A model generated the notes under the pieces. It searched no databases and was not told the DNA's origin. It saw nothing but the letters and a program-made list of their open reading frames with translations. Shown here in pieces: positions 44,929-57,763 of a stretch of 64,000 bases of DNA. The position numbers and the translations under genes were made by a program. Each line of letters opens with the position of its first letter. Position 1 is the first letter of the stretch. This DNA is from Sporodiniella umbellata (Eukaryota; Mucoromycota; Mucoromycetes; Mucorales; Rhizopodaceae). The stretch spans positions 62,001-126,000 of the forward strand of contig JAIXMR010000009.1 in NCBI GenBank assembly GCA_025677835.1, written 5' to 3'.

Positions 44929-47577
44929 TTATTTTATGTACCATGTTGCTCTCTATTGTACAATTAAAGAAGGATTACATATGTTGGTACTTTTTTATTT
45001 ATAATTCAAAACTTACAGTGTCAGACCCTCTCTTTTCTTTCACAGCAACGTCTTTAATTTTGGCTTCTAGCTGTCTTTTAGAAACGTCCTTCAGCATCGA
45101 GTGCGCTTTGGCTTCTAGAATAATTCCTGGAATTGAGTCAGGAGACTTTTCATTTATAACCTATAGATGAGAGAGATCAATTTGCTGTATGTAACTAGTA
45201 AGCTATGAGCAATATCTTTACGCTGATCAAAGCATTCTTATGTTCTTCCGTAAATTCAGGTTTTGGGTGTGTATTCTCAGTCAAATCTACAATGGGGTTT
45301 TCTTCATAAAAGGGATCACATCCTTCTGCAGGATTATCTATAACACATTGAAACAGAATCAATGTTCTGGTTTGAGATTTTTCTATACAAACAGCATACC
45401 TATTGAGAAGTTGAGCGCAAAAGGTTTCATCGTGTCACTTTCTTCGCTTTCTCCTTCGTAATAGGGTCCAAACACTATTTCGCGTATCACCATCTTTCTT
45501 TGCGAATTTGTTTGACGAGTAGATGGTCTTTCTGATCCTTCTACACCCTCATTGTCGGATAAATATCCTTCAGGCACCAACCATCCTGCCTATTCAAAAA
45601 CGAGACTTATTAGCAGCTATTTGTAAATTTGGGTTCTGTGACCTACGTCTTCAGGGTCAATAATGTCTGCGTCTTCTTCTTCTTCGTCACCGCTGCGGAT
45701 TTCCTCTCCTTCACCTTCAGGCTCCCATTCAGCCTCACTATCGGCTTCGTAGTCTAGTTTTTTAGTGTCCAAAACAAACGGTGTTTTTCCAGTAATAATA
45801 TCGCTGGTCTGCGTAAACGTTCCGTAGTAAGCAGGTCTTACATCTTCTGTAAACTGTAACAGTTTCATACGAAGAGCTTTACGGACATTATGTGCATTTG
45901 AAATGTTCTCAGAGTCAGATAGAAGTAAAGTCCGGATGTCTATTTTTATCGAACTTCCCCTTTTGCATTTCGCTTCTGAGGAGATGTTTGAGAGATAAGT
46001 GTCTATGTCTATTGGTGCTGGCGATGACCCTATTAATTCTATAAAGTCGTCTATACTATTTGAGCACTCTGATTGGCCGTATATTGATGTATCCGCCATT
46101 GAAACATGCTCTTTGACGTGGAATGGGGGGAAAAAGGTAGATGTTGGTACCTCCACTGATTTCTCTATACTATTGCAATTGGCTTCACTTGGTGCCGCTT
46201 TCGTAAATAGTGCAGTAAGACGTAGTTGAGACTAAGATTTATGTGTAAGTACACGTCGGTTGTGTTTCCTTTCCACTCTTTGTATTTTACTTGTTCTTTC
46301 TTTTTTCTTTCGTCTTCTCGTTTTTTTCTCTGATCTTCTTTGAGCTTTTTTTCGTCTTCCCTTTTTCTTTTCTTTTCTTCCTCTCGTTGTTTTTTTTCTT
46401 CGTCACGTTGTCTTTTCTCTTCTTCGCGCTGTCTTTTTTCTTCTTCGCGTTGTTTTTTTTCTTCTTCGGCTTGTGCTGACGATTTTTCATCAGTCTTTCG
46501 TTTAAAGCTATCAGTTTTTACTGTGCAACTACATATTCTATTTACTTACATGATTTACATTATGGCTTCTGCGAATTTTTGTATTTGCAAGTGCAGTCTG
46601 GTCTGCTGGGGGCATTTTAGACACAAATTCCGATACAATACTACTCATTTTCTGTCTTTCCTTTCGTCTTGATAAGACTGCACCCCGCATATCTTCCGGG
46701 AAACTTTCGATATTTTCCACTTCCCAACGGTTAACATGCAAATGCTATATAGGAGTGTTGAATATATCAGTCTCCATATCACTAAAATAAACTTAGTATA
46801 GTACTTACTGTTGGTAATTTTCCTGTCACATTTTCAATCGAAGCATGAATCTGCTCAGATAGTCCATAGCTTGTGTAGTTAGCCACTTGTTTTATGGCCT
46901 TTTGGATAGCTAATTCAAAACTATGCGATACTAAAAATGTCGTCGAAATTTTATCCTTTCCTCTACAAAGAATAAATATATAAAAACTTACAGGATTCGG
47001 ATCTCATAAAAGGCGACAAAATATCATTGATATGGCTAGAGGCAGCTACTAAAGACTCCTCACTAAAAATAAAAGAAGATTGAATTAAATGTGTCTTCTT
47101 CAGCTGTGAGCAATACAAACCTATCTTGTATAAGCGAGGCTAAAAGGCACAGATAGGCAGGTGGTATTTCAATGGGCATTTGGTGTAGCTCTTCATTTGT
47201 TTCTATCTTTTTTCGAAAATCTCTGAAATACAATATTCCTATTACCAAACGTAAATGTCGATGCTTGCTTATGAAACAAAAAGCTTCGGAAAGTTACTCT
47301 CTGCCAGTAAAGGGTGATTTTCAGGTCGCAGTTTTGGTTCTTTGAAAACGAGCCTTCCATTCTTTAAATATTTACAAGTTTCTACAGGCACAATGTCTTC
47401 GACTATTGGACACTGTACTAAATTTGGTTTTGTTTTATTTGCGAAAGCGATCTTTTTAGCGATCTAAATACAGAGATTCAATTGCTAGATAATCGTACCA
47501 ATTTTACTCTCTGATGCCTCTTTTTCTTCGATGCTCGGATTAAGTGTTTGATTTGCGTCCTTAGTTTGAAGATCCAT
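44929..47577 (-). CDS. Chromatin assembly factor 1 large subunit (CAF-1 p150 / Cac1)
   Basis: Histone H3-H4 chaperone that deposits nucleosomes behind the replication fork. The start at 47577 opens MDLQTKDANQTLNPSIEE. A long K/E/R-rich coiled coil (about 46270-46490; QREEEKRQREEEKR-type repeats) is the KER region that binds DNA. Downstream, KLLQFTEDVRPAYYGTFTQ followed by FVLDTKKLDYEADSEAEWE is the conserved CAF-1 p150 signature, then an acidic ED domain (DEEEEDAD) and GWLVPEGYLSDNEG, another diagnostic motif. The C-terminus (KDVAVKEKRGSDT then RATWYIK) fits the winged-helix end; I placed the stop at 44929-44931 after splicing the GTAAGT intron, because the unspliced frame loses the conserved Trp. 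Multi-exon; exact N-terminal joins are less certain. Confidence 0.85.
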
Positions 47578-48206
47578 TATACCGAAAAAAACTTAGTTTA
47601 GAACCGCACGCGTACAATTTTTTTAAAAAATATATTTTGATCGACCGCGTATACTATACTAAATTTGTTACGGATATCATGCAGAAACTTTTTTTCATCG
47701 CATTTGCACTAAAATACTATAGCTTTTTTTTTTTTGAAGTGTTCTAATCAAGCTTTAAACTACTGAGTGCAAGCATACTGATCCTTTGTGAAACATACCA
47801 CTGGTTATTGTCAGTTTCTTGTGAAACAAGATCCAATTTGCGTAAATGTTTTCTGATGACAACATAAACCTGTATAAGTTATCAAAAGCCAGTTTGATGC
47901 TTGAAAAAAAAGCCAAAACAACTAAGAGTGGCATCTTTCAATTGCTTGATGGAGACAAAATGCTAAAAAGGCTAATATTCCCTAAGAATATCACTAGAGA
48001 AACCACAACACACTCAAAAATGCTTTGCGAGGAACAGTTAGCTTTTGTATCTTGATGTAGTGAATATTTTATAGAGTTTGATTCGATTGTTTTTACCCTT
48101 GCTAGTGTATATATAAGTGATGAACATTTTTTTATAAAAAAAAAAAAGCATACCTTCTCCTTTTGTATTTTTCCTCATTTATTGTCTATTTTTATTTCTT
48201 CTTCAA
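47578..48206. promoter_or_regulatory. Divergent upstream region of CAF-1 and STRIP genes
   Basis: About 630 bases. A plus-strand frame at 47846-48055 (69 codons) lacks recognisable features. T/A runs at 47726-47736 and 48138-48148. No clear regulatory motif. Confidence 0.35.
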
Positions 48207-51200
48207 ATGACAGAAGAGCCGCAAACAATCAATCCCAACAGCATAAAAAACTTGCTCTACGGCAATCAAAATGTAAATTCAACACTTATAGTTTCTCACC
48301 TATGATTTTGCTAATTTACCTTTCGTCATTAGCCAATAAAGCAACACTCAAACTATAATTACTATGAAATGGACGACTTAGAGACAGAAATTAACGAGTT
48401 CATTGCGTACTCTGAAGTAAAAACAGACTTTGGAACGTACCAGAGCGAATACGAGACAAATTTTTCAAGTAAATAAAAGTAGATATAAAGAGAACTTAGC
48501 TTCTAACGAAAAAAAGAATGGAGCCAGCTAGGTATATCAGACAAAAAGCTATGCATTCAACAGATCATGGACAGCCTCGAAAGTGAGCACAAGCGAGACA
48601 GCAGCTTAAAAAGTGTTGTATATATCTCACTAGGTATATAGAATATTTGATTGATTGGAGTTGTACTCATTTTTTTTAAGGTGTGTATGGAGAGCAGAAT
48701 TATGAGAGCAAAGATAAGCTTCTAGAAATCATACAAAGCAACAACCGGCTTTTATTTGAAATGGATATTGTTTGTATCTTGAAACAGCTACTAAATCAAA
48801 ACTGCCACACTATTGAGATGTAAAAACAAACACATTGAACAAAAAAGGAAAAAAGTTTAATATATCGATTATAGGGGTGCGTCTACAGAAACTATAACTA
48901 ACACCTGCAAAGAAGTTGACATGTGCTTTACCATTCTTTATATGGTTGTTGTATGTAACAGAGAAAATAGCGAGTTATTGCAAGAAGCCCAATTAGCCGA
49001 GTTTCTCTTTGAGCTTGTTGTTCGCTTAAAAGAGCATTTTACCAAATCGTTTCCTTTAAAAAAGCTGATGTTAAATATTTGGAAAACGCTTTTATTCACG
49101 TTGGGAGATTTGAATAAAGAATACGTAGAATTGAAAAAAGACGTCAGGGAAGCATGTGGGCTGCCAACCTGTTCAGACAAAGAAAAAGCAGTGAAGTGCT
49201 CACCAGAGGAGCTTCATGCTTTTTACAACCAGTCAACTAGTAGGTACCCCACGTTTGTACCAACAAAACCGACAGAAAAAAAAGTGCAAAGTTCCCTTAT
49301 AGCCTCGCCTTCCAAAAAGCTAGTTGAACTGATGGGGCTTGTAGAAGAAACCAACAAGACAGAACTACCTTTCCAAACACTTTTCCCTTCAAAAAACGTC
49401 ATGTCGCAACCACCTCAAGGACTTAAAGATGACAACAACTCTATTAATAACAAGCCAAGTGAGGCAAATATGCTTCCGCTAACTACTTCTGGACCAAGCA
49501 TGCCCCATAGTCTGTCTGAAGCAAACCGTATTTGGATCAGTCGTTTGTATATTTCTGTTTCAGATTATCAGATCATTCACGAGAGAGAGAAAGGAATTTT
49601 TAGATGGCAACTTTGGAAAAAAAAACTTCAAGAAGAAAAAAACTGTGATGAATGGGATCAGCTTTTTGATAACAAATTACAAGAAAAGCACCTGGCAAAA
49701 TTAGCGTACATTGAAAACTTGTACAAATCAATTGCGCCTTTTTTCCAAAATATTGTAGTTGTTCTGCTGAAGTTACTGTTGTCCACAATGTTTTCAGGAA
49801 AAGACAAAGAAAGCGAAATTATGGAAGATGTTAATATAACAAGAAATAGAGAGACTACCTCAAAAGCGGCAACTAGCATTCTTTTGTTGCTTTTAAAATG
49901 GTTTAAAGTGTCGCGTAAGTTGCTTTTTTTATATAAAAAAAAAGCTATTTGGTTGAAAAACAGTATACTATAGATGTTTTGAAATTTGAATACTTTGCTC
50001 AAACTTTGATTGATTCTGGATGTATGCTGCTGACCCTCAAGCTTCTTGGTATGCAAGAAATAGCCTCATTAGTATCAAGAAAAACCGACGATGATACTCA
50101 AAGGTAATGTGTTTAATAGCGTATTTTAGTCTAAACTGTTTACTAGCTTTTTCGGATATGTACAAAGGCTACCTATGACTGATTTGGAGGAGGAACCCAA
50201 AGAAGATTACACAAACAAGCGAAACCTGTGCTATACAATCAATCTGTTGAGAATACTTCAAATGTTGAGTAAAAAAAAACCACAGCGTGTGCTTCTTCTA
50301 GTCCAGTATAAATCAGCAGTTAGTCTTTCCGACTAAAACCATTTTTTTTTAACTAATGAACGATGTAAAATAGGTTATAATTAAAAAACTAGTGAAACTT
50401 GGGCATTCAACGGCTGAATTATACGCTCTAAAAAACTTAAAAAATCAAGTACCTTTTTTGGGACGAAAGTGGAGATCGTGTAAGTAGATATAGTGTTTTA
50501 ATTCCTTATTGCTTATATGTATTTCAGCAAACATGAAAGTTATATCGTCCATTTATTCTCAATGTTATACCTCTTTAAACGATGACTGGCTTTCTGTACC
50601 TGACGGCCAAATAGATACTGAAAATGCAATTGTAAAACAATTTAAGTTATATCTCTATAATTTTAATAACTGTTTGTTTGTAGTTGAGAGAGAAGCACCT
50701 GAGAACGCTAATTCGACTATACAATGGGAGAAATTATATAAGGTCTCTTCTCCCAAGTATAAGTGAGATCAACGGACCAGAAAAAATATACTTCTACAGT
50801 GATGTGAATAATGGTCTACCAGACTATACTCTTAATCAGCCAATCATACTAGATGATATTGAACTGGATTTGGAGTTTAAGCAAAACTATAGAAGCTTTC
50901 TTGATAAAGAAGTCTACTCTACAGATGCAGAAGACGACGATGATGACGAAGATGATGACGATGACACTAACGAAGACCGACAAACTGAAGTGGAACTAGA
51001 TAGCAAATGGAGCATAAATACCCCTATACCCGGCCGTAAATCTACCGCTTCAATATCTTCTGAAGCCCTTGCCAAAGAAATCAACAAAATATATCAAGAA
51101 GAACTCAAGAAAGAATTTCAAACTAAGCAACAAATGAAGGAAAAAGAAGAACTTGAAGGCTGGGACACTCCAAACTCTGTTGTTAAAAACATTTGGAACA

Positions 51201-51448
51201 ATGCAGAAGGCCTTGAAGACGACGACGACGACGACGAAAGGCGACCAGACGAAAATTCGGATCCATTAACTGGAATTGACTGGAACTGTTTGACCGAAGA
51301 AGACCTGAGCAAAAGGCTAACTCTAGTGGAAAAGAATACTACCCAAAGATGGCTCAACGTCGATATGGAAGACCCTCGGTACCTCAAAGTATTGAATACA
51401 TTTGAAGCAGAGATAGATACTGACGATGAAGGATGGGCCATATGGTGA
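48207..51448 (+). CDS. STRIPAK complex subunit Far11/STRIP (N1221 and DUF3402 domains)
   Basis: Core scaffold of the striatin-interacting phosphatase and kinase complex. Multi-exon, starting MTEEPQTINPNSIKNLLYGN at 48207. The N1221-like region has DLETEINEFIAYSE, then VVYISLGVYGEQ and helical repeats; the main exon (48882-49913) continues it. The C-terminal DUF3402-like part shows RVLLLVQYKSAV, IIKKLVKLGH, LKNLKNQVPFLGRKWRSSNMK and LNDDWLSVPDG, all typical of STRIP1/2 and Far11. The protein then extends about 180 residues beyond the usual end, through poly-aspartate tracts (50935-50965 and 51218-51238) and a helical charged region to DEGWAIW. I take the extension as part of the same gene because splicing (GTAAAA donor, TTTGTAG acceptor at about 50682) keeps the frame. 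Confidence 0.87.
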
Positions 51449-51650
51449 ATAGCTGTATGAAAAAAACATGGGCGTAAATAATAGTTTTTGTACTCTTACG
51501 CATATTTGTGAATAGTTCAAGTCACTAATCAAAAAAATAAAAGACAGTCCTCAGAACCACTTCTGCACAAACAAAACTGGCGGTCCTTAAATCTGTATTT
51601 TGGATAGACAATGCATGACAATTTGTTTTGTTTTTTCGTATCTTATCAAA

Positions 51651-53401
51651 ATGCCGATTTTAACAATACCTATACTAGATCGACTATCTTTTAGAGACTA
51701 TCAGAGGTTTATATTTAAAATTTGGGTAGCTAATCTAGGCATTTCCTAAAAAAAGCTTGTTTTTAGCTTGTTCATTACTGTAATTTTCTTCACATGTGAA
51801 AGTCTCATTAGAATCATCGTCATGTTGATGCCGAAATTTCTTGTTAGACAAATTGGCACATTTATTGAATCGTACGTCTAACTTTTTTTTTTGAGTCTTC
51901 ATAAATTCTCACTCTATTTGCTTTTTTAAAAAAAAAAAGGCAATCTCGTTGGTTTTCTAACATTCAATCGAAGCCACATGTTAGTCCTCTAGAAAAAGCA
52001 GAAAGCTTTGAAAAGATGGTGAAGTATTGGGGAAATTACGACTGTGAGCAACATATAGTTCCTACAAAAGATGACTACTTTTTATGCGTACATCGTATTC
52101 CCTCTATGAAAGATCCCCATAAGAAAACACAAAGATACAGCTTCAAAGAAAAAATTGAAACACTAAACAACATGGATCAGTTCGTTTTTGAAAAAAAACC
52201 CAAATCTTTCGGATATACTGGAAAACCTGTTGTTCTTCTTTATCATGGATTCTTGATGTCTTCCGAGGTTTGGGTTTCTAATATTGACGAGCATAGTAAC
52301 CTGCCCTTTATATTGGCTCAACATGGCTACGATGTTTGGCTAGGAAACGCAAGAGGAAACAAGTACTCCCAATATCATTTGCACTTGAATCCAGAGGATC
52401 CTAAATTTTGGAATTTTTCAATGAATGAGTTTGCTATGAGGGATTTACCTGATACTGTGGATGTAAAGTATAAGTATAACGAAAAAAAAAAAAAAAAAAG
52501 TAGAGATGAAAACGGAAAACTAACAAACTAGTACAGTATATTTTGGAGCAAACGGGGGCTCCAAATTTAACTTACATTGGCTTTTCTCAAGGAACAGCAC
52601 AGGCATTTGCAGGCCTATCCATCAATCCTAGCTTAAATAAGAAAATCAACCTTTTTATAGCTTTGGCTCCTGCTACAACCCCAAAAGGTTTAAGGCACCC
52701 TATAATCGATGCTTTCGTAAAAGCTACGCCAAACGTCATTTATTTAGTGTTTGGAAGAAAGGCAGCCCTTAAGCTAGCGCTATTTTGGCAACGCATTATA
52801 AGCCCATCTTTGTTTACAAAGGTCATTGACTCTTGCTGTTATTTTCTATTTGGATGGACAGGAAACAACATGAGCCCAGCTCAAAAGGCTGTTAGCTATC
52901 AGCATTTGTATAGTACCACTAGTGTCAAATCTTTGGTTGTAAGATCAATCTTAGTTTACTATAACTGTTAAGCTAATGCCTGTCTCTGTTATCCTTTTAC
53001 AGCATTGGTTTCAGATAATTCGTTGCGGAAAATTCCAAATGTATGATGAGGTTCCAAGCAGACTTCCTTATCATACTATGAACGCAGTAGCTGGACATCA
53101 TCGACCTCGGTTCCCTACACTTCAAATCAAAAGTCCTATTGCCATATTTTATGGTCGCTCAGACTCGCTAGTAGACTTTAATATTTTGTCAGCTGACCTT
53201 CCATCTCCCTTGGCATATGTCAAATCTATTGAAAAGTGGGAACATTTGGACTTCTTGTGGGCAGATAAGATAGAAGAAATCGTTTATCAAGATATACTTC
53301 AACTACTAAAGAAATTCAACCCAAACTTAAACAGTCCCACATCACAAAAAGAAGGCGTAAAGAACGATAATGACAGCCAAGTTTCAGCAGTGGATGAATA
53401 A
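51651..53401 (+). CDS. Membrane-anchored acid-lipase-type alpha/beta hydrolase (steryl ester hydrolase, Tgl1/Yeh-like)
   Basis: Hydrolyses steryl esters at lipid droplets in yeast relatives. The ATG at 51651 opens MPILTIPILDRLSF; splicing adds a hydrophobic segment (LFITVIFFTCESLIRIIVML) that should anchor the protein. Conserved parts: YDCEQHIVPTKDDYFL-like entry into the AB-lipase domain, LLYHGFLMSSEVW (oxyanion region), DVWLGNARGNKYS, FAMRDLPDTVD, and the nucleophile elbow YIGFSQGTAQ. The catalytic Asp is probably in GRSDSLVD and the His in WEHLDFLW. A C-terminal tail is polar. The first intron is ambiguous: 51707-51766 (60 nt, GTTTAT donor) or 51726-51755 (30 nt). Another intron holds an A17 tract near 52482-52498. 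It lies about 200 bases after STRIP on the same strand. Confidence 0.86.
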
Positions 53402-54324
53402 ATGCAAAAGCTCTTTGACCTGCCCATGTGTTTTTAGTTGGCTAAACCTAATTTTTATATCTGATTTTTTTCCTCTGTGTTCAATATCTCAAAATTTTGC
53501 AATACTGAAGTATCTACATGTTTCAAAGTCATTCTCTTCATAAAAACGACACAGGTTGCTTTTATAAGTAAAATAAACTACTCGTTTTGTATTGTATCTA
53601 ATAAAATTTAAGTAAATGAATCAAAACAAATGATATATAGCTTACATAACGATAAGTTTGAGTGCCTATGACAATCTCATATAGTGCCTTCACTATCACG
53701 AAGACTATTTCTATTCGCAGCTATTTGGGGTGAACGCAAATGATAGAGTTTTTTCAAGAGCGCGCGCAGCGTTTTTTGATGTGCAAGTGAAGCTAAATAT
53801 TATCAAGTGCTCACTACTTATCAGTAGCCCCCAAAAGCTTGTAGAAAAGTCGTGATACTTGTCAATAGAGAGATGGCTGTAAAACAAACTACAAAAATGT
53901 AATAGAAAGCAACTCCCAAAAACGCTGAACAAACATCTAGTCTAGATATTAAGTCATTGCTTTTGCTATATTCTTGTTTTTTTTTTCTCTATTTTTTTTT
54001 AGTAATAGTAAGCGTCCATACACTACAGATTTTTTTTTCCTTTGAAAATCTGGGGTTAAGTCCAAGGCCTTGTCATACCCGTCTACAATAGAATGCCCAA
54101 AGTCTCTATTTATAATTTACGATCTTGAAAAAACCAGCGAAAATGATCCTTTGCTTTTTACCTGATTTCATTGGTTAAACAAAAACTTGCTTTGTTTGGA
54201 AAAAAAAGCGATAGCATGTGATTACCTCAAATAGTAATATTTGCCTTAATTGTTAACAATTTGATATCTAATAGCTGTTTTTCTGATTTCAATTTGGAAT
54301 ACTTCTTTTTTTCTCAAGTTTGAA
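53402..54324. other. Intergenic region, no supported gene
   Basis: About 920 bases between two same-strand genes. Short frames such as 53711-53932 (minus) have no family features. Poly-T patches near 53978-54000. Nothing else recognised. Confidence 0.4.
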
Positions 54325-55226
54325 ATGCACTTTTATGCCATTAGTCAATGCCTTATTGCAATGTCCTTGATTGCTCTTTTGAGTGCAACAAAAACCGAAA
54401 ACGTGCTAGAACAACCAACAAAACTTCTTGGAGGTATAGTGTTTGCACATACAACTCAACAAAAAATTGATAAAATGATAGGCGTTATAAGCAGACCTGA
54501 CAAATGCGGTTACAAGGCTTCTTCAACCTCGCATGTTAAAATGCATTACCGCTCTCGCGTTTGGGGGACAGACGAGTATTTTGAAAATACTTATTTAAAA
54601 AATGAACCTCTAGACTACAAGCTTGGTAAGTTTTTTTTTATGTGAACAAACCAAGATCTTTTTTTCTAAGTAGACTTTTTTTTTTAGGAAGTGGAAATTT
54701 ATTGAAAGGTAAATAAAAGGCTATTGAACAAAAACTTTAGTCGAATTTGCAACCTCTCATATCCACTCAACCTCTTCTCTTGGCTGGATAACTAACAATA
54801 AAGGTATTGAGGATGGAGTACATGGTATGTGTACCGGAGAAATTCGCAGATTGGTTATTCCTGGTGACCAAGGTAAGCAAGTTTGTTTTAGTTACGATGG
54901 GCTAACATGTTAGCTTACGGAGAGCGAGGTATCCCCAATTTAGTCCCTGGTAAGTTCAGCTATCTGTAATGTTTGTTCGGGAACATTAGTTAATCCCAGA
55001 ATTAATTAGCCAACTCAGCAATTGTTGTCGATGTAGAGATGGTTTATGTAGCTTCGCCGTTTTCGTAAGGGTCGATCATATAAACGCGAAGAAACCAAAT
55101 TAACATTGTTATAACAGGAGCCCTTGGTTTTGGATAGGTGGCTTTATTCTTTTTGGCTCTTTATATACATTTGGCTGGCCCAAAAAACAAGGCGATATAG
55201 AGGCTACTAAAAGCAAAGTAGAGTAA
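54325..55226 (+). CDS. FKBP-type peptidyl-prolyl isomerase, signal peptide plus C-terminal membrane anchor
   Basis: Six exons (54325-54625, 54688-54708, 54804-54872, 54914-54949, 55010-55064, 55118-55226) give 196 residues. MHFYAISQCLIAMSLIALLS is a signal peptide. The FKBP fold follows: KCGYKASSTSHVKMHYRSRV, then DEYFENTYLKNEPLDYKLG, GNLLKGIEDGVHGMCTGEIR, RLVIPGDQAYGERGIPNLVP and NSAIVVDVEMV, the normal order of strands and active-site loops. After the domain, WFWIGGFILFGSLYTFGW is a transmembrane segment and a short lysine-rich tail ends the protein, so I infer an ER-membrane FKBP. The usual active-site Trp position (GWD) reads GIED here and several aromatic pocket residues differ, so rapamycin/FK506 binding is doubtful. 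Exons of 21 and 36 nt are unusually small. Confidence 0.82.
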
Positions 55227-57763
55227 CATAAAAACGCCCAAGAATAAATCCAGTATAATTTTAAAGTATAAAGTAAATATACTTCCCTTCCGCTATTCCT
55301 CTTAGTAAAATATCTGTCATTTCAAATGGAGATTGATAAGAGATAACACTTGTGTAGCCTGAAGGTCAAGCTATCAAAATCTATTTTTCACCCAAACCGT
55401 TTTGCTAAGCTAAAATAATTGCATGGACTATAGTAACGCCAGAAATTCCATATTGGTAGTTTTCTCAAAAATAAAAAAGCTGCTCTTGAATTGGTCATAG
55501 ACGCGTTACACGCAAGCACTAGCCATCGTTTGTTTTAAAGAGCTCAACATTTTGCTAGAATATTAAAAAATGTTTGTAACACTTTATGGAAACTTACAAA
55601 TTTTCGTTTGCGCAGACTAGTGACCACTTGAAAAAGAAAAAGGCGGCAGGTTTGTATTATTCCCAATAACTTTTGTGTTATACCAAAGTTGGAAACTGTA
55701 ATACAATGAGAAAAAAAGCTTCTCGTTAATTCATGTACTTACCCCAAGAGCGGTTATAAGTTTTAAATTTGAGTGATTTGTCTAATAGTAAAGTACTAAA
55801 GATATACTACTACCGCCAATGACGTATAATTTCTCTTTATTTTGGAAAACACAAAATAAGAGGAGCTTAAGTTCCAATCTACAGTTCTTGTTAAGAAAAA
55901 ACTTGGAAGTTAAGTTCAGGTATCGCTTCTGTTCAGTCCACATCTAATTATATATCAAGATAAAATCTACTCTTCGTTTTTTTTTTTTTTTTTTTTTTTT
56001 TTACGTTGCTTGTGAATTCGAGCGATTTGCTCACCTCAAGAATTGAAATAAATCCTAAAGGTTTCGGTATTATATACTTTGTTAAGGTCTAAAATTGAGT
56101 CTCAGGATATAATTTAAATCTTTCCAAAAAAAAAAAAAAAAACTGTGTATACTCGAGCCACCCTATTTTCAGTGGTAAAGATTTTCCAGTAGTAGATAGA
56201 AAGCATGCTTTCATCTGGAAAAATAATATGGTAATGGTTTTAAATTACACAAATCCAGTCAATAACATTACGGCTTCAAAAGCCAATCTTTATTTTATGG
56301 ACATGAAAGGCATTATAATTGGTACTAAAACAAAAGGACTGTTTGACTTCATTGTTACCGTTTGGTTTTGATGCCAATTCTATAGGATTATGGAAACAGG
56401 TATGGCAGAGAACTCAAAGATATAAGTACTGAAGACATTCAAATAGGTTTAAACTTGATTCAACAATTGCTACCTTTTCTAAGCGAACAGGGTGCGAGAT
56501 ACAGTGAACTCTGTTCCTTCGGATATAAAAAGGATGATGCATCACATACCACTTTGTTATACAAGCAATCCGAAAATATTAGAGTATGCTCCTGTACTTG
56601 AAACAAACTCCCTCTTTTGGCTCGAAGAGAGCTTTTCTATAGAATGTCCAAACTTTTCAAGACAAAATGCATATCTCTCTCAATTATTAAAAGGAGTTAT
56701 CACTTTGTTGCTCACAAATTTGTTGAAGCAATCTTTGTCAGGAAGTTTCTGGAACTGAAAACACTGTATAAAATAACGCTCGGTCTCCTTAAATAAAAGA
56801 AGTCTGGCCAGCAGCAATAATGTGGCATCATTAGTCTATACCAGTCGATACAGCGGATTTGTTTTTGGTAACGTTTATAATTCTTTGAACTAAAGTTTCC
56901 CCTGCCTCGTGGTATTACTTTATTTGATTTGTACTGATCCTTATATTTTAGATGTTATTGTCACCCAAGTAAGTTTATCGAGCTGTTGCTGTCTCAACGG
57001 CTATGCTGAGCTTTCCAACGTGTGTTAGAGCCTCTTTCGTCGGACCGCAAACTTCATTTCCTCTCTCATTGAATTCTTTGACTATCTATTTTTGTAAAAA
57101 TAAAGAAAACAAAAATATTCATCAATAACCTATAGGACAAAAGCAGCTGCAGAAGATAAGTATAACTTTTCCACCAATTTTAGTTAGCCAGTTTAACAAC
57201 TGTCTCAGTTTAAACTCACGACGTTTATTTTTCTGATTCCAACATTTATTTTTGGCTTTCCATCACTTATTATTGAGAAAACGCCAAATTCCAAGAGTGT
57301 GATCATAAGAAACTAAAGGGGAAAATAACCATAAATGGAGGTTCTGTGTACTCACAGGGTTCAGTGCAGTGGTAAATGTTTACCACTGTTGATTAAACCT
57401 TGTTTTAAGCTCAGAACAGCAATCCAACGACTCATTCAGGGTATTGGTATGTTTTTCATTTTTCGTTTTGTAAATTCTATAGACTATGCACGAATACAAC
57501 ACCTAGAGATTAAAACCGAGTTTAAAGACGTCAATTTGTCTAGATCTTAAAAGGCTGATATGAAAGCTCAAGACATGCAGGCGATTTTCTGATATTGTTG
57601 AGCGCATAATTATTTCAACCGAGGCCTGGATTTACACTGCATACAATAGTTAGCACTCCGGTAAATGTCCCATTCGCAGTTACACGTACCAAACTAGAAG
57701 TATATTTATGTGTGAAAGATGGCCTATTTTCCTCCTTTCTTTTTGACTTTTTTTTTGTCTCCC
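55227..57763. other. Intergenic region with unidentified coding-like segments (about 56140-56960)
   Basis: 2.5 kb between the FKBP and D-2-hydroxyglutarate dehydrogenase genes. Around 56140-56370 a plus-strand frame reads SGKDFPVVDRKHAFIWKNN and then NYTNPVNNITASKANLYFMD, which looks like real protein with sequon-like N-x-T sites. Two overlapping frames continue at 56385-56605 and 56492-56758. I could not build a complete gene with a start and consistent splicing, nor name a family. Either a divergent gene or a decayed one. The flanks (55227-55990 and 56960-57760) show nothing else supportable. Confidence 0.3.

Noticed and set aside
46291..46672. Phenylalanine/serine-rich plus-strand frames
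   Set aside because: Antisense of the K/E/R-rich coiled coil of the CAF-1 large subunit.
54740..54803. In-frame 21-codon insert in the FKBP (after a 32-nt intron)
   Set aside because: A CTAAC branch-like site 12 bases before the AATAAAG acceptor and the conserved FKBP spacing favour one 95-nt intron ending at 54803.
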